Source: Ferrimonas sp048263965 (GTDB taxonomy: Bacteria; Pseudomonadota; Gammaproteobacteria; Enterobacterales; Shewanellaceae). Taken from it: a DNA stretch of 64,000 nt. This document shows, in pieces, positions 49,113 through 57,581 of this stretch. The notes under the pieces are model-generated. The model did not search any database and was not told where the DNA came from. It saw only the letters and a list, made by a program, of their open reading frames with translations. Both the position numbers and the translations under genes were made by a program. The stretch's first letter is position 1. Each line of letters begins with the position of its first letter. The DNA is taken from the NCBI RefSeq assembly GCF_048263965.1, contig NZ_JBLXDO010000006.1:1-64000 (forward strand), read 5' to 3'.

Positions 49113-49457
49113 ATGGTCCGACATTGGTGCGGTGCGTGTTTTCTGATAATGGTTCTGTCCGGGTGCACATCTGCCCTGCACGGTACCTTTGTGCCCCACA
49201 GTCATAAAGGTGACTCAGAAAAGACCGCTGCTTTAGGGCCGGTAGAAGGACGTAGCTGCCAAGTGCAAGGCTTGTATCTCCTGCCCATGGATGAGCCACC
49301 CTCCACTCAACAGGCCCTGAAGGCCGCCAAACAGGTAATTCCCGGCACTCACTTTCTGGTAGACATCAGCATCGATGATGAGACCCTGTGGCATTTCGGT
49401 TATGCCAGACAGTGCATTGTGGTGCAGGCCACCGCCTGGGGAGAGCCGCCCCCCTGA
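49113..49457 (+). CDS. Small hypothetical lipoprotein
   Basis: This 114-residue protein has lipobox VLSGC and then a short domain with GPVEGRSCQVQGLYLLPMDE, STQQALKAAKQVIPGTHFLV and CIVVQATAWG. The pattern of a secreted GxSCxxxG start and an ALKAA helix recalls TRL-type lipoproteins, but I cannot name it. A good AGGAG site precedes the ATG by 7 bases. It lies 63 bases downstream of the LuxR-type gene on the same strand. Confidence 0.72.
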   Translation: MVRHWCGACFLIMVLSGCTSALHGTFVPHSHKGDSEKTAALGPVEGRSCQVQGLYLLPMDEPPSTQQALKAAKQVIPGTHFLVDISIDDETLWHFGYARQCIVVQATAWGEPPP

Positions 49458-49528
49458 TTCCCTTTTCTTGTCATTTCTGTTCCACTGAGCCCTTGTATTG
49501 TCAGGGAGAGCAGCAGCAGGGAAGTGCC

Positions 49529-49942
49529 ATGAAACTGGAAGTTATTCAATCGCCCACAGAGGAGCTGGTGGAGTCGCTGCGCTCGCGCATCCGAGCGCTC
49601 AACCGAGCTAACTGGCCCGAAGTGGAGCGTAAGCCTCTGGCGGTGGCGCTGCACGATGAGCAGGGCGAACTGCTGGCCGGGGCCAGTGGCAGCAGCTTCG
49701 GCCACTGGCTGCACCTGGATTGGCTCTGGGTGGATGAGGCTCTGCGAGGGGAAGGCTGGGGCAAGCAGATTCTCGAAGAGTTTGAACGCCAGGGAAAACA
49801 GAGAGGGTGCAGGTGGTGTTTTCTCGATACCCTGGAGTTTCAGGCCAGACCCTTTTACGAACAACATGGCTATCAAGCGGTGTGGGAGCAGCAACAGTAT
49901 CCGCTGACCGGTTGCCGCGCCTATATGACCAAAACTCTTTAA
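49529..49942 (+). CDS. GNAT-family N-acetyltransferase
   Basis: This 137-residue acetyltransferase has HLDWLWVDEALRGEGWGKQI, the acetyl-CoA loop, and CRWCFLDTLEFQARPFYEQH, then YPLTGCRAYMTKTL. This fits the small single-domain GNAT group acting on small molecules. AGGGAAG lies just before ATG 49529; the frame runs back to 49388 but overlaps the lipoprotein gene. Substrate unknown. Confidence 0.86.
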   Translation: MKLEVIQSPTEELVESLRSRIRALNRANWPEVERKPLAVALHDEQGELLAGASGSSFGHWLHLDWLWVDEALRGEGWGKQILEEFERQGKQRGCRWCFLDTLEFQARPFYEQHGYQAVWEQQQYPLTGCRAYMTKTL

Positions 49943-50003
49943 AAAGGCCAACAGCCCGGCTTTTTTGCTGCATCAGGAAGACAGGGAGACGCCATTGTCC
50001 GCG

Positions 50004-50936
50004 TCATGGACCGGTGCCAGGCTTGGCATAGGCATCGGCCCCCAGTTGTTCAAGCAGGTAGTCGATAAAAACCCGGGACTTGGCGGGAAGCTGCTTACGG
50101 CTTGGGTAGTAGATCATCATCGGGGGAAGTTTATTTTGGTAGTCGGTCAATATTGGGACTAACTTTCCCTGTTCAATCAACTCCTTGGCATAGAACAGCG
50201 GTCCGGGCGAGATGCCGATGCCCTCGACGGCCAACTCCAGGCCGAGCTCCGGATTGGTGACTGAAATACTCGATTTCAGGTTGTCTTTGACGAGCCTTTC
50301 ACCCTTGGGTGAACAGAACTGCCAGGGTTTGCGCCTGAGCGTAGTGGGCGAACGGTAGACGATGCAGTTGTAATGCTCAAGATCGTTAGGATGCTGAGGG
50401 CTGCCGTGTTTCTTCAGGAACTCTGGGGAGGCGAGGTAAACCAGATCGATATCGGTAATGGGCCTGGCTACGATGCTGGCATCCTGGTTAATCTGATTTC
50501 CTATGGCCAGGTCGATCCCCTCCTCGAAGAGATCCACGATACGGTCTTCAAACCTCATATCCAGCTCAATCTGCGGATAGCGCTCAAGAAAGCCTTTCAA
50601 CAGGGGCACGACATATTGTCGGCCGTATTGGTAGGCCAGGCTGATCCTGAGCTTGCCCGCCGGGGTACCACTCTCATCCCGGGTGGTGCCCAACACCTCT
50701 CGAAGCTCATCGACGACGGGACAGATGCGTTTGTGGAAGGCCGCACCCTCGTCGGTCAGGGAGAGGGCGTGGGTTGAGCGGTGAAACAGCCGGACGCCGA
50801 GGCCCTGTTCCAGGGTTCGGATGTTCTTGCTGATGGCCGCGGGTGTGACGCCCAATTGACGGGCGGCAGCCGAAAAGTTGTGGGTTTGGGCGGCGGCAAT
50901 GAAGGCGGGCAGGTGACGACTCAGTTCGATGTCCAT
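50004..50936 (-). CDS. LysR-family transcriptional regulator
   Basis: This 310-residue regulator has an N-terminal winged helix-turn-helix (LPAFIAAAQTHNFSAAARQL, then GVTPAAISKNIRTLEQGLGV and LFHRSTHALSLTDEG) and a LysR ligand domain opening with GKLRISLAYQYGRQYVVPLL. It belongs to the large DsdC/AaeR-like group. The likely target is its own divergent promoter region (50937-51290), where a candidate small gene is transcribed away from it. Confidence 0.9.
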   Translation of the reverse strand: MDIELSRHLPAFIAAAQTHNFSAAARQLGVTPAAISKNIRTLEQGLGVRLFHRSTHALSLTDEGAAFHKRICPVVDELREVLGTTRDESGTPAGKLRISLAYQYGRQYVVPLLKGFLERYPQIELDMRFEDRIVDLFEEGIDLAIGNQINQDASIVARPITDIDLVYLASPEFLKKHGSPQHPNDLEHYNCIVYRSPTTLRRKPWQFCSPKGERLVKDNLKSSISVTNPELGLELAVEGIGISPGPLFYAKELIEQGKLVPILTDYQNKLPPMMIYYPSRKQLPAKSRVFIDYLLEQLGADAYAKPGTGP

Positions 50937-51045
50937 GCTTTAAACTTTTTGTTGAAGCAGTTTCTACTGGTTTGATACTACAGGTTTCCGACGATCACAG
51001 TAAACTTTGTTTCTACTTTTTTGGAATTCTGTCGCAGAGGTCGGT

Positions 51046-51150
51046 GTGAGTAATCTATTGTCTCATTGGATGGAGCGTGTTAGCGATCATCTGGTTCATC
51101 TGTTTGCCCCCGCCCTTGCGCCCTGTTCCGAGGAGTGCTGCGACGAGTAA
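51046..51150 (+). CDS. Candidate 34-residue protein divergent from lysR
   Basis: A GTG with AGAGG 5 bases upstream opens a 34-codon frame, SNLLSHWMERVSDHLVHLFA and then PALAPCSEECCDE. It has an amphipathic helix and a Cys/Glu-rich end. It lies divergent from the LysR gene and is followed by a real terminator at 51224-51254, so the strand is transcribed here. Two copies of TTTCTACT lie in the promoter region. It is too short for certainty. Confidence 0.45.
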   Translation: MSNLLSHWMERVSDHLVHLFAPALAPCSEECCDE

Positions 51151-51223
51151 TCGCTTTCATCAACCTTTGTAGGCAGGATGCCATCTATACAGATTATTGT
51201 TCGGATATCCCCCTTATTACCCG

Positions 51224-51254
51224 CGGCGGTGCTATGGAAAGCGCCGCTTTTTTA
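51224..51254 (+). terminator. Rho-independent terminator of the lysR-divergent transcript
   Basis: GCGGCG pairs with CGCCGC around a 13-base loop, followed by a run of six T. No recognised plus-strand gene ends nearby except the 34-codon frame, so it supports a short transcript. Confidence 0.75.
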
Positions 51255-51289
51255 TGGGCGAACGGCAGGGGAGTGTTCATTTTAGTCTT

Positions 51290-51562
51290 CTACAGTGCGT
51301 CCAGGCAGTGCTCGGGCAGGGTCTGTTGAGACAGCACCAACTCCTTCTGCGAGCGGCTTAGTTGCTTGATCCGGTACTCCACTTTTGAAGCCTGGGAACG
51401 GTCGCCGACTGGGGTATGAAACTCCAGCGTCAGCGGCCCCTTTCCCTTTAACGCTTTGGCGCCCCTGCCGCTGCTGTGCTCATTAAAGCGGCGCTCCACG
51501 TCTGTGGTGATGCCGGTATAGAGACGGTCACAGGCGGTGCGCACCAGATACAGAGACCACAT
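51290..51562 (-). CDS. GIY-YIG nuclease-domain protein (UPF0213/YhbQ type)
   Basis: This 90-residue protein has the GIY-YIG opening WSLYLVRTACDRLYTGITTD, the helix ERRFNEHSSGRGAKALKGKG and the conserved glutamate in KVEYRIKQLSR. The YhbQ/UPF0213 group is small and may act on DNA or RNA in repair. Its ATG overlaps the stop of the upstream membrane protein gene (ATGA), so the pair is coupled. The frame continues upstream to 51856 only in shadow. Confidence 0.88.
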   Translation of the reverse strand: MWSLYLVRTACDRLYTGITTDVERRFNEHSSGRGAKALKGKGPLTLEFHTPVGDRSQASKVEYRIKQLSRSQKELVLSQQTLPEHCLDAL

Positions 51563-51951
51563 CAGAAATGCACCACATGGTCCTGTTTCTGCCACAGGTG
51601 GGGACTGCAGAAGGCGTATTGATAGGGGGGGTGCATCAGCACCAAAATGGCGGCAAAGATCAGGACAAACTCCAGAAGATGTAACAGGTCTGGGTGTTGA
51701 TAGACCATGATGACACTCATCAGCAGGATAAAGGCGAAGCAGAGGATCACCAGTCCGGCATTCAGCCGTGCCAGCCACAGGCTGCCGATGGGCACCTGAT
51801 AGGCGTAACCGAAACTGGGGTGGATCAACAACACGGTCAGACTGAGCAGGGTCCACAGGGCGAAACTGGGGGCCGGAATAAGAATGACCGCCATCATGGC
51901 GCCGATGGCGACCGCCAGGTCAATCCAGAACAACCACTGCCAGCGTGACAT
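51562..51951 (-). CDS. Hypothetical membrane protein coupled to the GIY-YIG gene
   Basis: This 129-residue protein has four predicted membrane helices (about 6-25, 29-47, 60-83 and 88-108) separated by short loops, with few charged residues and a His-rich end (HLWQKQDHVVHF). GAGG lies just upstream of the ATG. No family is recognised. The stop overlaps the GIY-YIG start by four bases. Confidence 0.75.
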   Translation of the reverse strand: MSRWQWLFWIDLAVAIGAMMAVILIPAPSFALWTLLSLTVLLIHPSFGYAYQVPIGSLWLARLNAGLVILCFAFILLMSVIMVYQHPDLLHLLEFVLIFAAILVLMHPPYQYAFCSPHLWQKQDHVVHF

Positions 51952-52128
51952 CTTCCTCTTCCCCTCATTCTGCTTGGGATATCACTAGGATAAGCAGTTC
52001 TTTCAATGGTGTAAATTGATGAACGGCTGGCTGGGGGAGATCTCGGCAAACGTAGCGTGACATCTGGTTGCCGATGGCGCTGTGGGGTAGACTGGGCGGT
52101 TATTGCCTTGCCGAAAACCGCCTGGATT

Positions 52129-54447
52129 ATGTCAGTCACTCTGCCCATCGACCCCCTAAAACCCCGCTTCCTGGAATTGCTGGAGTCACACCATATGGTG
52201 GTGGAGTCTCAGACCGGCTCGGGAAAATCGACCCGGCTGCCACTGTGGGCGTCGGAAAAGGGCAGGGTGCTGGTGGTTGAGCCCCGGCGGGTGGCCTGCC
52301 TGGCCCTGTCTGATTTTCTCTCCTCTGGGCAGGGGCCTAGGGTGGGCCATGCCATACGTTTCGAATCCACGGTCGACGAGAAGACCCAGGTGGCCTTTGT
52401 CACCCCGGGGGTGGCCCTGCGCTGGCTCAGCGAAGATGGCCTGTCGGGCTATGAGACGGTGATCATCGATGAGTTTCATGAGCGTCGCTGGGATACGGAT
52501 CTGCTTCTGGCTCTGCTCAAACGGCGCAACCGACATCGCCTGGTGCTTACCTCGGCCACCATCGACGGCGAGCGGCTGGCTGGCTATCTGGAGGGGGAGC
52601 GTCTAATCGGCGAGGGGCGTCAGTTCGACGTCACTCTTCACCATCTGGCCAAGGAGAGTCGCCAGTTGCCCGATGAACGGGGGCTGGAGGGCCGGGTCAG
52701 AGACGCTGTGCTCAGGGGGCTTGAAGAGAGTCCCGGGGACATTCTGGTGTTTCTGCCCGGTAAGCGGGAGATCAGTCAATGTGCCGCGCAACTCAAAGAT
52801 GTTGATGTGCAAACCGTGCCCCTGCATGGCGGGGCCAGCAATGCCGAACAGCGTGCGGCTCTGCGCAGCGGCGAGCGCCGGCGGGTAATTCTGGCCACCA
52901 ATGTGGCGGAAACCTCGTTGACCATTCCCGGTATCACCTGTGTGGTGGACTCGGGGCTGGAGCGTCGCACCCACCAGAGAAATGGCCGCACTGTGCTGGG
53001 GCTGCACCGCATCTCCCTGGCCAGCGCCGCCCAGAGAGCCGGCCGGGCAGGGCGGGTGCAGGCCGGGATCTGCTATCGGCTCTGGGGACAGCACGCCCCC
53101 ATGGAGGCACTGACGCCGCCAGAACTCAAGCGGGAGGAGTTGGTGGAGCCGATGCTGGCCGCCGCCTGTGCCGGAGAGCGCCTGCAGGATCTGGAGTTTG
53201 TGGATGCTTTGCCTGACAAATCCTTAGGGATAGCCCGGGAGAAGCTCGAGCAGATGCAGGCCATCGATGACCAGGGCAGGGCCACAGACCATGGTCGGCG
53301 CCTCTACCCTCTGCCCATCGATACTTTGTTTGCCCACCTGATCACCGCCATGGAGGAGAAAGCCTGCCGTGAGGCGATGGTGGACCTTTCCGCGGCCCTG
53401 AGTCTGGGGGCCAGATTGTGGCAGCCCCCCACCAGCGAGGATGGCCTCAAGGCGCTTAAGGCCTGGCAGCCTCAGGAGTGCGACGCCATGACACTGCTTT
53501 CCCTGCTCAGGGATAAGCTGCCCGAAGAGCTCAGTTGCGATAAACAGATGCTGACTGAGGCAAGGATGCTGGCCAATCAGATCCGTGACGCCCTGGCGCT
53601 GCCTCAGCTCTCTGTGGCCACCCCGGTGAGCCGCAACGCCTGGCTGGCGGCGGTGATGCAGGCCCAGCCGGATCTGGTCTATGTGCGTCGCCTCAAGCGA
53701 AACCAGGCACTGGGCAATGGCTACAGCGAGGTACAGCAGGGGCGGGACAGCCGCGTCTCGGAGGAGGCTCAGGGGGCCGTGGTGTTTGACCAGTTTTCCC
53801 TTCCCGGCAGAGGCGTCAAACAGACCCTGAATCTGGCCACCTGCATGGCCCCGGTAACCTTCAAGCAGATTCTTGAGGCGGGGCTGGGCGAGTTGCAAAC
53901 CGGTGAGTTGCAGGAGGATGGCTGCACCCTGATCTCCAAGGTGGTCTATGCCGGACGGGAGCTGGGTGAGGTGAGCCATCAGGGCAGTGGTGACCAGGTG
54001 GTGGCCACCCTGGTGGGGGAGATTCTGGGTGGGCAGCGCCTTCCCGGCGTGGGCAGCCGCCTGAAGCAGGATCTGGCTGCCTGGGCCCTGTGGTGTGCCT
54101 TGGGAGAGGGCGAGGGCGACACGCCGCAGCCAGAGGCCTGGCTGACCCAAAGGTTAACGGAGCTGGGGGTTGAGAGTTTCGATGACATGGAGCTCATCGA
54201 CGAGGAGGAGCTCAGCTTTGAGGGCATTCCTGACTGGCAGCGCGCCGAATTCGATGAGCGCTTTCCCCTGCGCCTGACCCTGGCGGAGCTCAAGGTGACC
54301 GTGGAGTACGACATCCGCAAGAAGAGCATCGATGTGGTGTACGATTCCGGCACTCGCAAGGCGGGTCCAAAGCGCTGGGAGCTGCCCCGCTGGGCAGGGT
54401 GGCGGGTGTTCTATGGCAAGGCCAGCAAACGGGTGAGTTTGAGCTAA
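52129..54447 (+). CDS. hrpB: ATP-dependent RNA helicase HrpB
   Basis: This 772-residue DEAH-type helicase has motif I QTGSGKSTRLPLWA, Ia VEPRRVAC, motif II DEFHER (HrpB-specific DEFH in place of DEAH), motif III LTSATIDG, motif V TNVAETSLTI and motif VI QRAGRAGR. The C-terminal HrpB-specific region includes RKKSIDVVYDSGTRKAGPKR and ends in a basic tail. Slightly shorter than the usual 800-820. ATG 52129 is chosen because the frame before it (to 52057) overlaps other-strand promoter sequence. Function in HrpB is not settled. Confidence 0.93.
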   Translation: MSVTLPIDPLKPRFLELLESHHMVVESQTGSGKSTRLPLWASEKGRVLVVEPRRVACLALSDFLSSGQGPRVGHAIRFESTVDEKTQVAFVTPGVALRWLSEDGLSGYETVIIDEFHERRWDTDLLLALLKRRNRHRLVLTSATIDGERLAGYLEGERLIGEGRQFDVTLHHLAKESRQLPDERGLEGRVRDAVLRGLEESPGDILVFLPGKREISQCAAQLKDVDVQTVPLHGGASNAEQRAALRSGERRRVILATNVAETSLTIPGITCVVDSGLERRTHQRNGRTVLGLHRISLASAAQRAGRAGRVQAGICYRLWGQHAPMEALTPPELKREELVEPMLAAACAGERLQDLEFVDALPDKSLGIAREKLEQMQAIDDQGRATDHGRRLYPLPIDTLFAHLITAMEEKACREAMVDLSAALSLGARLWQPPTSEDGLKALKAWQPQECDAMTLLSLLRDKLPEELSCDKQMLTEARMLANQIRDALALPQLSVATPVSRNAWLAAVMQAQPDLVYVRRLKRNQALGNGYSEVQQGRDSRVSEEAQGAVVFDQFSLPGRGVKQTLNLATCMAPVTFKQILEAGLGELQTGELQEDGCTLISKVVYAGRELGEVSHQGSGDQVVATLVGEILGGQRLPGVGSRLKQDLAAWALWCALGEGEGDTPQPEAWLTQRLTELGVESFDDMELIDEEELSFEGIPDWQRAEFDERFPLRLTLAELKVTVEYDIRKKSIDVVYDSGTRKAGPKRWELPRWAGWRVFYGKASKRVSLS

Positions 54448-54552
54448 GTCATTGATTTATATTGGCTACCACTTTTGGGGTAGTTCTTGATCTAAGTTTT
54501 TGACATACATGGGTAAAAATTTTCGGAGATCTGTCAAAATATGGCCAAAAAG

Positions 54553-54566
54553 TTGATCTGAAATAA
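54553..54566. promoter_or_regulatory. Weak FNR/CRP-type half site upstream of nrfA
   Basis: TTGATCTGAAATAA has a perfect FNR left half (TTGAT) and a poor right half (AATAA instead of ATCAA). It lies about 100 bases upstream of the nrfA start, in the usual position for an anaerobic activator. Confidence 0.35.
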
Positions 54567-54579
54567 CTTTTCTGAGGAA

Positions 54580-54595
54580 TACCCCCAAAGGGGTA
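54580..54595. promoter_or_regulatory. NarP/NarL 7-2-7 binding site upstream of nrfA
   Basis: TACCCCC-AA-AGGGGTA is an inverted pair of heptamers with the two-base spacing that NarP requires. It matches the consensus TACYYMT in six of seven positions on the left and all seven on the right. Its centre is 76 bases before the nrfA start. Nitrate- or nitrite-dependent control of nrfA by NarQP is known in Shewanella and enterobacteria. Confidence 0.75.
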
Positions 54596-54663
54596 TCCCT
54601 AGCCTTTCATCACTTCTCTATGATTTGCCTTGAGAGATAAAAATAAGCCTCGGAGAGGATGAG

Positions 54664-56028
54664 ATGAAACAATTGAATAAACTGGCTATTGCTGTTGCTA
54701 TCGCGGCCATCAGTGGTTCTGCGTTCGCTAAGAACAGCCCTGAAGACGCTAACAACATCACTTGGAAAGAAAAGTATCCCGATCAGTACGCCTCCTGGGC
54801 GAGCACTGAAGAGTCCAACGCTCTGGATGACATCCTGGCTGAAGACCCAATGGTTGTTCTGATGTTTGGCGGCTACGGCTTCGCCAAAGACTACAACAAG
54901 CCTCGTGGTCACCAGTTCGCCGTTATCGATAACATCCGCAGCCTGCGTACCGGCGGCCCAATGACCGACTCTGAAGGTCCTATGGCTGCTTCCTGCTGGG
55001 GCTGTAAGACTCCTGACCTGAAGCGTATGTACGATCAGGTTGGTGAAGGCAACTTCTCCGAGAAGAAGTGGGGCGCCTGGGGTCACGAGATGGCCAACTC
55101 CATCGGCTGTGCTGACTGTCACGACTCCGCAACTGGCAAGCCTACTCCTGCCCGTCCTTTCGCTATGCGCGCTTTCGCCGCCAGCGGTCAGAAGTTTGAA
55201 GAGCAGGAATCCAACATCCAGGCTGCCATGACCTGTGGCCAGTGCCACGTTGAATACTACTTCGACGGTACCGACCACAAGAACGTGAAGTTCCCATGGG
55301 ACGGCGGCATGAGCGCCGACGCCATCCTGGCTTACTACGATGCCCTGGGCTTCAAAGACTGGACTCACAAGATCTCCAAAGCGCCTATGCTGAAAGCCCA
55401 GCACCCTGAGTGGGAAACCTGGAAGCCTTCCGTACACGCTGAGATGGACGTGACCTGTATCGATTGTCACATGCCTAAGCAAGAAAACGCTGCTGGCAAA
55501 GAGTTCTCCAAGCACAACGTAGCTAACGCCATCGACAACTTCGAGCAGACCTGCTCCAACTGTCACGACACCAAGGCTGAGCTGGTTGACGCCCTGGCAT
55601 CTGCCAAGAAAGAAGTACACAAAGCTCAGATCGCCGCCGAGAAAGTTATCGTGAAAGCGCACTTCGACGCTGGTGCAGCTTGGGAAGCCGGTGCTACCGA
55701 AGCTGAAATGAAAGACGCTCTGAAGCTCATCCGTCACGCTCAGTGGCGTTGGGACTACGCGATTGCTTCTCACGGTATCTACGCCCACAACCCTGAACTG
55801 GGTCTGGAAGAACTGGCTAAGGCCAAAGAGATCGGTATCGAAGCTCGCGCTGCCCTGAAGAAGATTCTGGCCAAGCACGGCGTAGACAAGGTGACCTACC
55901 CTGACTACTCCACCAAGGCCAAAGCGCAAGCCATCGTAGGTCTGGACAAGACCAAGATGGACGCCCAGAAGAAGAAATTCCTGGAAGAGCGCGTACAGAA
56001 AGAGTGGCCTACCAAGGTACAGTTCTAA
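54664..56028 (+). CDS. nrfA: Cytochrome c nitrite reductase (ammonia-forming)
   Basis: This 454-residue periplasmic pentahaem enzyme reduces nitrite to ammonia with six electrons. The signal peptide ends AFA (22). The catalytic haem site is CWGCK (111-115), with lysine in place of histidine; the other four are CADCH, CGQCH, CIDCH and CSNCH. Further conserved histidines are in SVHAEMDVTCIDCHM and AIASHGIYAHNP. Codon choice is strongly biased (GCT, GTT, GAA, AAG, CGT), unlike its neighbours, as expected for an abundant protein. Single gene with its own terminator; no nrfBCD follow, as in Shewanella. Confidence 0.98.
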   Translation: MKQLNKLAIAVAIAAISGSAFAKNSPEDANNITWKEKYPDQYASWASTEESNALDDILAEDPMVVLMFGGYGFAKDYNKPRGHQFAVIDNIRSLRTGGPMTDSEGPMAASCWGCKTPDLKRMYDQVGEGNFSEKKWGAWGHEMANSIGCADCHDSATGKPTPARPFAMRAFAASGQKFEEQESNIQAAMTCGQCHVEYYFDGTDHKNVKFPWDGGMSADAILAYYDALGFKDWTHKISKAPMLKAQHPEWETWKPSVHAEMDVTCIDCHMPKQENAAGKEFSKHNVANAIDNFEQTCSNCHDTKAELVDALASAKKEVHKAQIAAEKVIVKAHFDAGAAWEAGATEAEMKDALKLIRHAQWRWDYAIASHGIYAHNPELGLEELAKAKEIGIEARAALKKILAKHGVDKVTYPDYSTKAKAQAIVGLDKTKMDAQKKKFLEERVQKEWPTKVQF

Positions 56029-56072
56029 TCTCGACCTCTCACACGCACGAGATTGACTGAAACCAGGTCCGA

Positions 56073-56098
56073 AACGCCCCCGCAAGGGGGCGTTTTTT
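56073..56098 (+). terminator. Rho-independent terminator after nrfA
   Basis: AACGCCCCC pairs with GGGGGCGTT around GCAA, followed by a run of T. Confidence 0.95.
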
Positions 56099-56210
56099 TA
56101 TGTCTGTCTGTTACAGATTGCCCGTCTAGGTAAATCTGTTCAAAGGTGCTTTGCCCTTCTCCCCCCAGTCCATACCCTTTTCCTCAGAGAATTCAGGAAA
56201 AGGTTGACCC

Positions 56211-57581
56211 ATGAAACGATGGTTATTGGTTTTGGTGCCCGTGGCGCTGGCAGCAGGGGCCTGGGGCCTGACGGACAGAACACCGAAAAATCGCTACCAG
56301 TATGACACCCAGTTGGCGGATCGCGGCGTGATTCGCAAACAGGTGGCTGCAACCGGCGCCCTGGCGGCGGTGGACGATCTGGTGGTGGGGGCCCAGCTGT
56401 CCGGCCAGATCACCGAGATATTGGCGGACTTCAACGATCAGGTGAGCCAGGGACAGCTGCTGGCCAAGATTGACGACCGCAGCTTTGCCGCCCGCGCCGA
56501 TCAGTACCGGGCACAGCTGGCGCGGCTGCAGTCTGAACTGGCACAACAGCAACTGGCCATCGGCATTGCCGAGGTGAACCTGGACAAGGCCCGTCAGGAT
56601 CTGGTGCGCGGCGAGGGGTTGGTCAAGGGCAACAACATCTCCGAGGAGGAGCTCAGCCAGCTGCGCACCGACCTCAGCCTGCGTGAACTGGAGCTTGGCC
56701 AGGCCAGGGGCAAGGTGGCCTTGCTTGAGGCGGACAGCGCCGCCACCAACGCCCTGTTGGAGCAGGCGCTCATCGAACTGGCCCGCACCGAGATTCGCTC
56801 CCCCATCGACGGGGTGGTGATTAACCGCACCGTGGAAGCGGGCCAGACCGTGGCCTCCAGCTACAACACCCCTGAGCTGTTTGTCATTGCCAAGGACCTG
56901 ACCCAGATGGAGATTGAGGCCTACGTGGATGAGTCGGACATCGGCCTGATTCAGGATGGTCAGAAGGTCAGCTTCAAGGTGGATGCCTATCCAGACAGTC
57001 AGTTTGACGGCAAGGTGCGTCAGATTCGTCAGTCGCCGACGGTGGAGTCCGGGGTGGTGACCTACAGGGTGATCATCGCCGTCCCCAACCCCAACGGACG
57101 CCTTCTGCCTGGGATGACCGCCGACCTCACCATAGAGATTGCCACCGCCCGCGACGTGGTGCGGGTGCCCAACTCCGCCCTGCGTATCGGCGCGCGGGAG
57201 GCGGCCAAGCAGTCCAGCGGCGTCAGTCAGGGCCGCCAGGGCGAACTGTTGAGTCAGCTGAATCTGACCGAGCAGCAGCGGGACCAGCTGACCCAGTTGC
57301 GCGACGAGATGAAAAAGGATCCTGCGGGTCGCAACCGCGAAGCGATGCGCCAGCGCATGACCCGCGCCCTGGAGCAGATCCTCACTCCGGAGCAGCAACA
57401 GCGGATGAAGGCACTGCAAAGCGGCAACCTCAGGCTTGGGCACCTGCTGCTCAGTCGCAATGGGGAAACCGAATTGGTGGGGGTGGAGCTGGGGATCAGC
57501 GACGAGGGCCATACCCAGGTACTGGGGCTGGATCTGGCGGGCAGTGAGGTGGTGACCCAGGTGCGGGAGGTAAGCCTATGA
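56211..57581 (+). CDS. macA: MacA-like efflux adaptor with CpxP/Spy-like LTxxQ insertion
   Basis: This 456-residue membrane-fusion protein links the inner-membrane MacB-type pump to an outer-membrane channel. The N-terminal anchor, the barrel halves (QLSGQITEILADFNDQVSQG and RSPIDGVVINRTVEAGQTV), a coiled coil (about 100-180), and MTADLTIEIATARDVVRVPN are classic. Between RVPNSALRI and the last beta strands there is an extra segment (about 332-412) with LNLTEQQRDQLTQLRDEMKK and LTPEQQQRMKAL, two LTxxQ motifs as in CpxP and Spy chaperones. MacA is normally near 370 residues, so the insertion explains the extra length. Its stop overlaps the ATPase start. Confidence 0.88.
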   Translation: MKRWLLVLVPVALAAGAWGLTDRTPKNRYQYDTQLADRGVIRKQVAATGALAAVDDLVVGAQLSGQITEILADFNDQVSQGQLLAKIDDRSFAARADQYRAQLARLQSELAQQQLAIGIAEVNLDKARQDLVRGEGLVKGNNISEEELSQLRTDLSLRELELGQARGKVALLEADSAATNALLEQALIELARTEIRSPIDGVVINRTVEAGQTVASSYNTPELFVIAKDLTQMEIEAYVDESDIGLIQDGQKVSFKVDAYPDSQFDGKVRQIRQSPTVESGVVTYRVIIAVPNPNGRLLPGMTADLTIEIATARDVVRVPNSALRIGAREAAKQSSGVSQGRQGELLSQLNLTEQQRDQLTQLRDEMKKDPAGRNREAMRQRMTRALEQILTPEQQQRMKALQSGNLRLGHLLLSRNGETELVGVELGISDEGHTQVLGLDLAGSEVVTQVREVSL

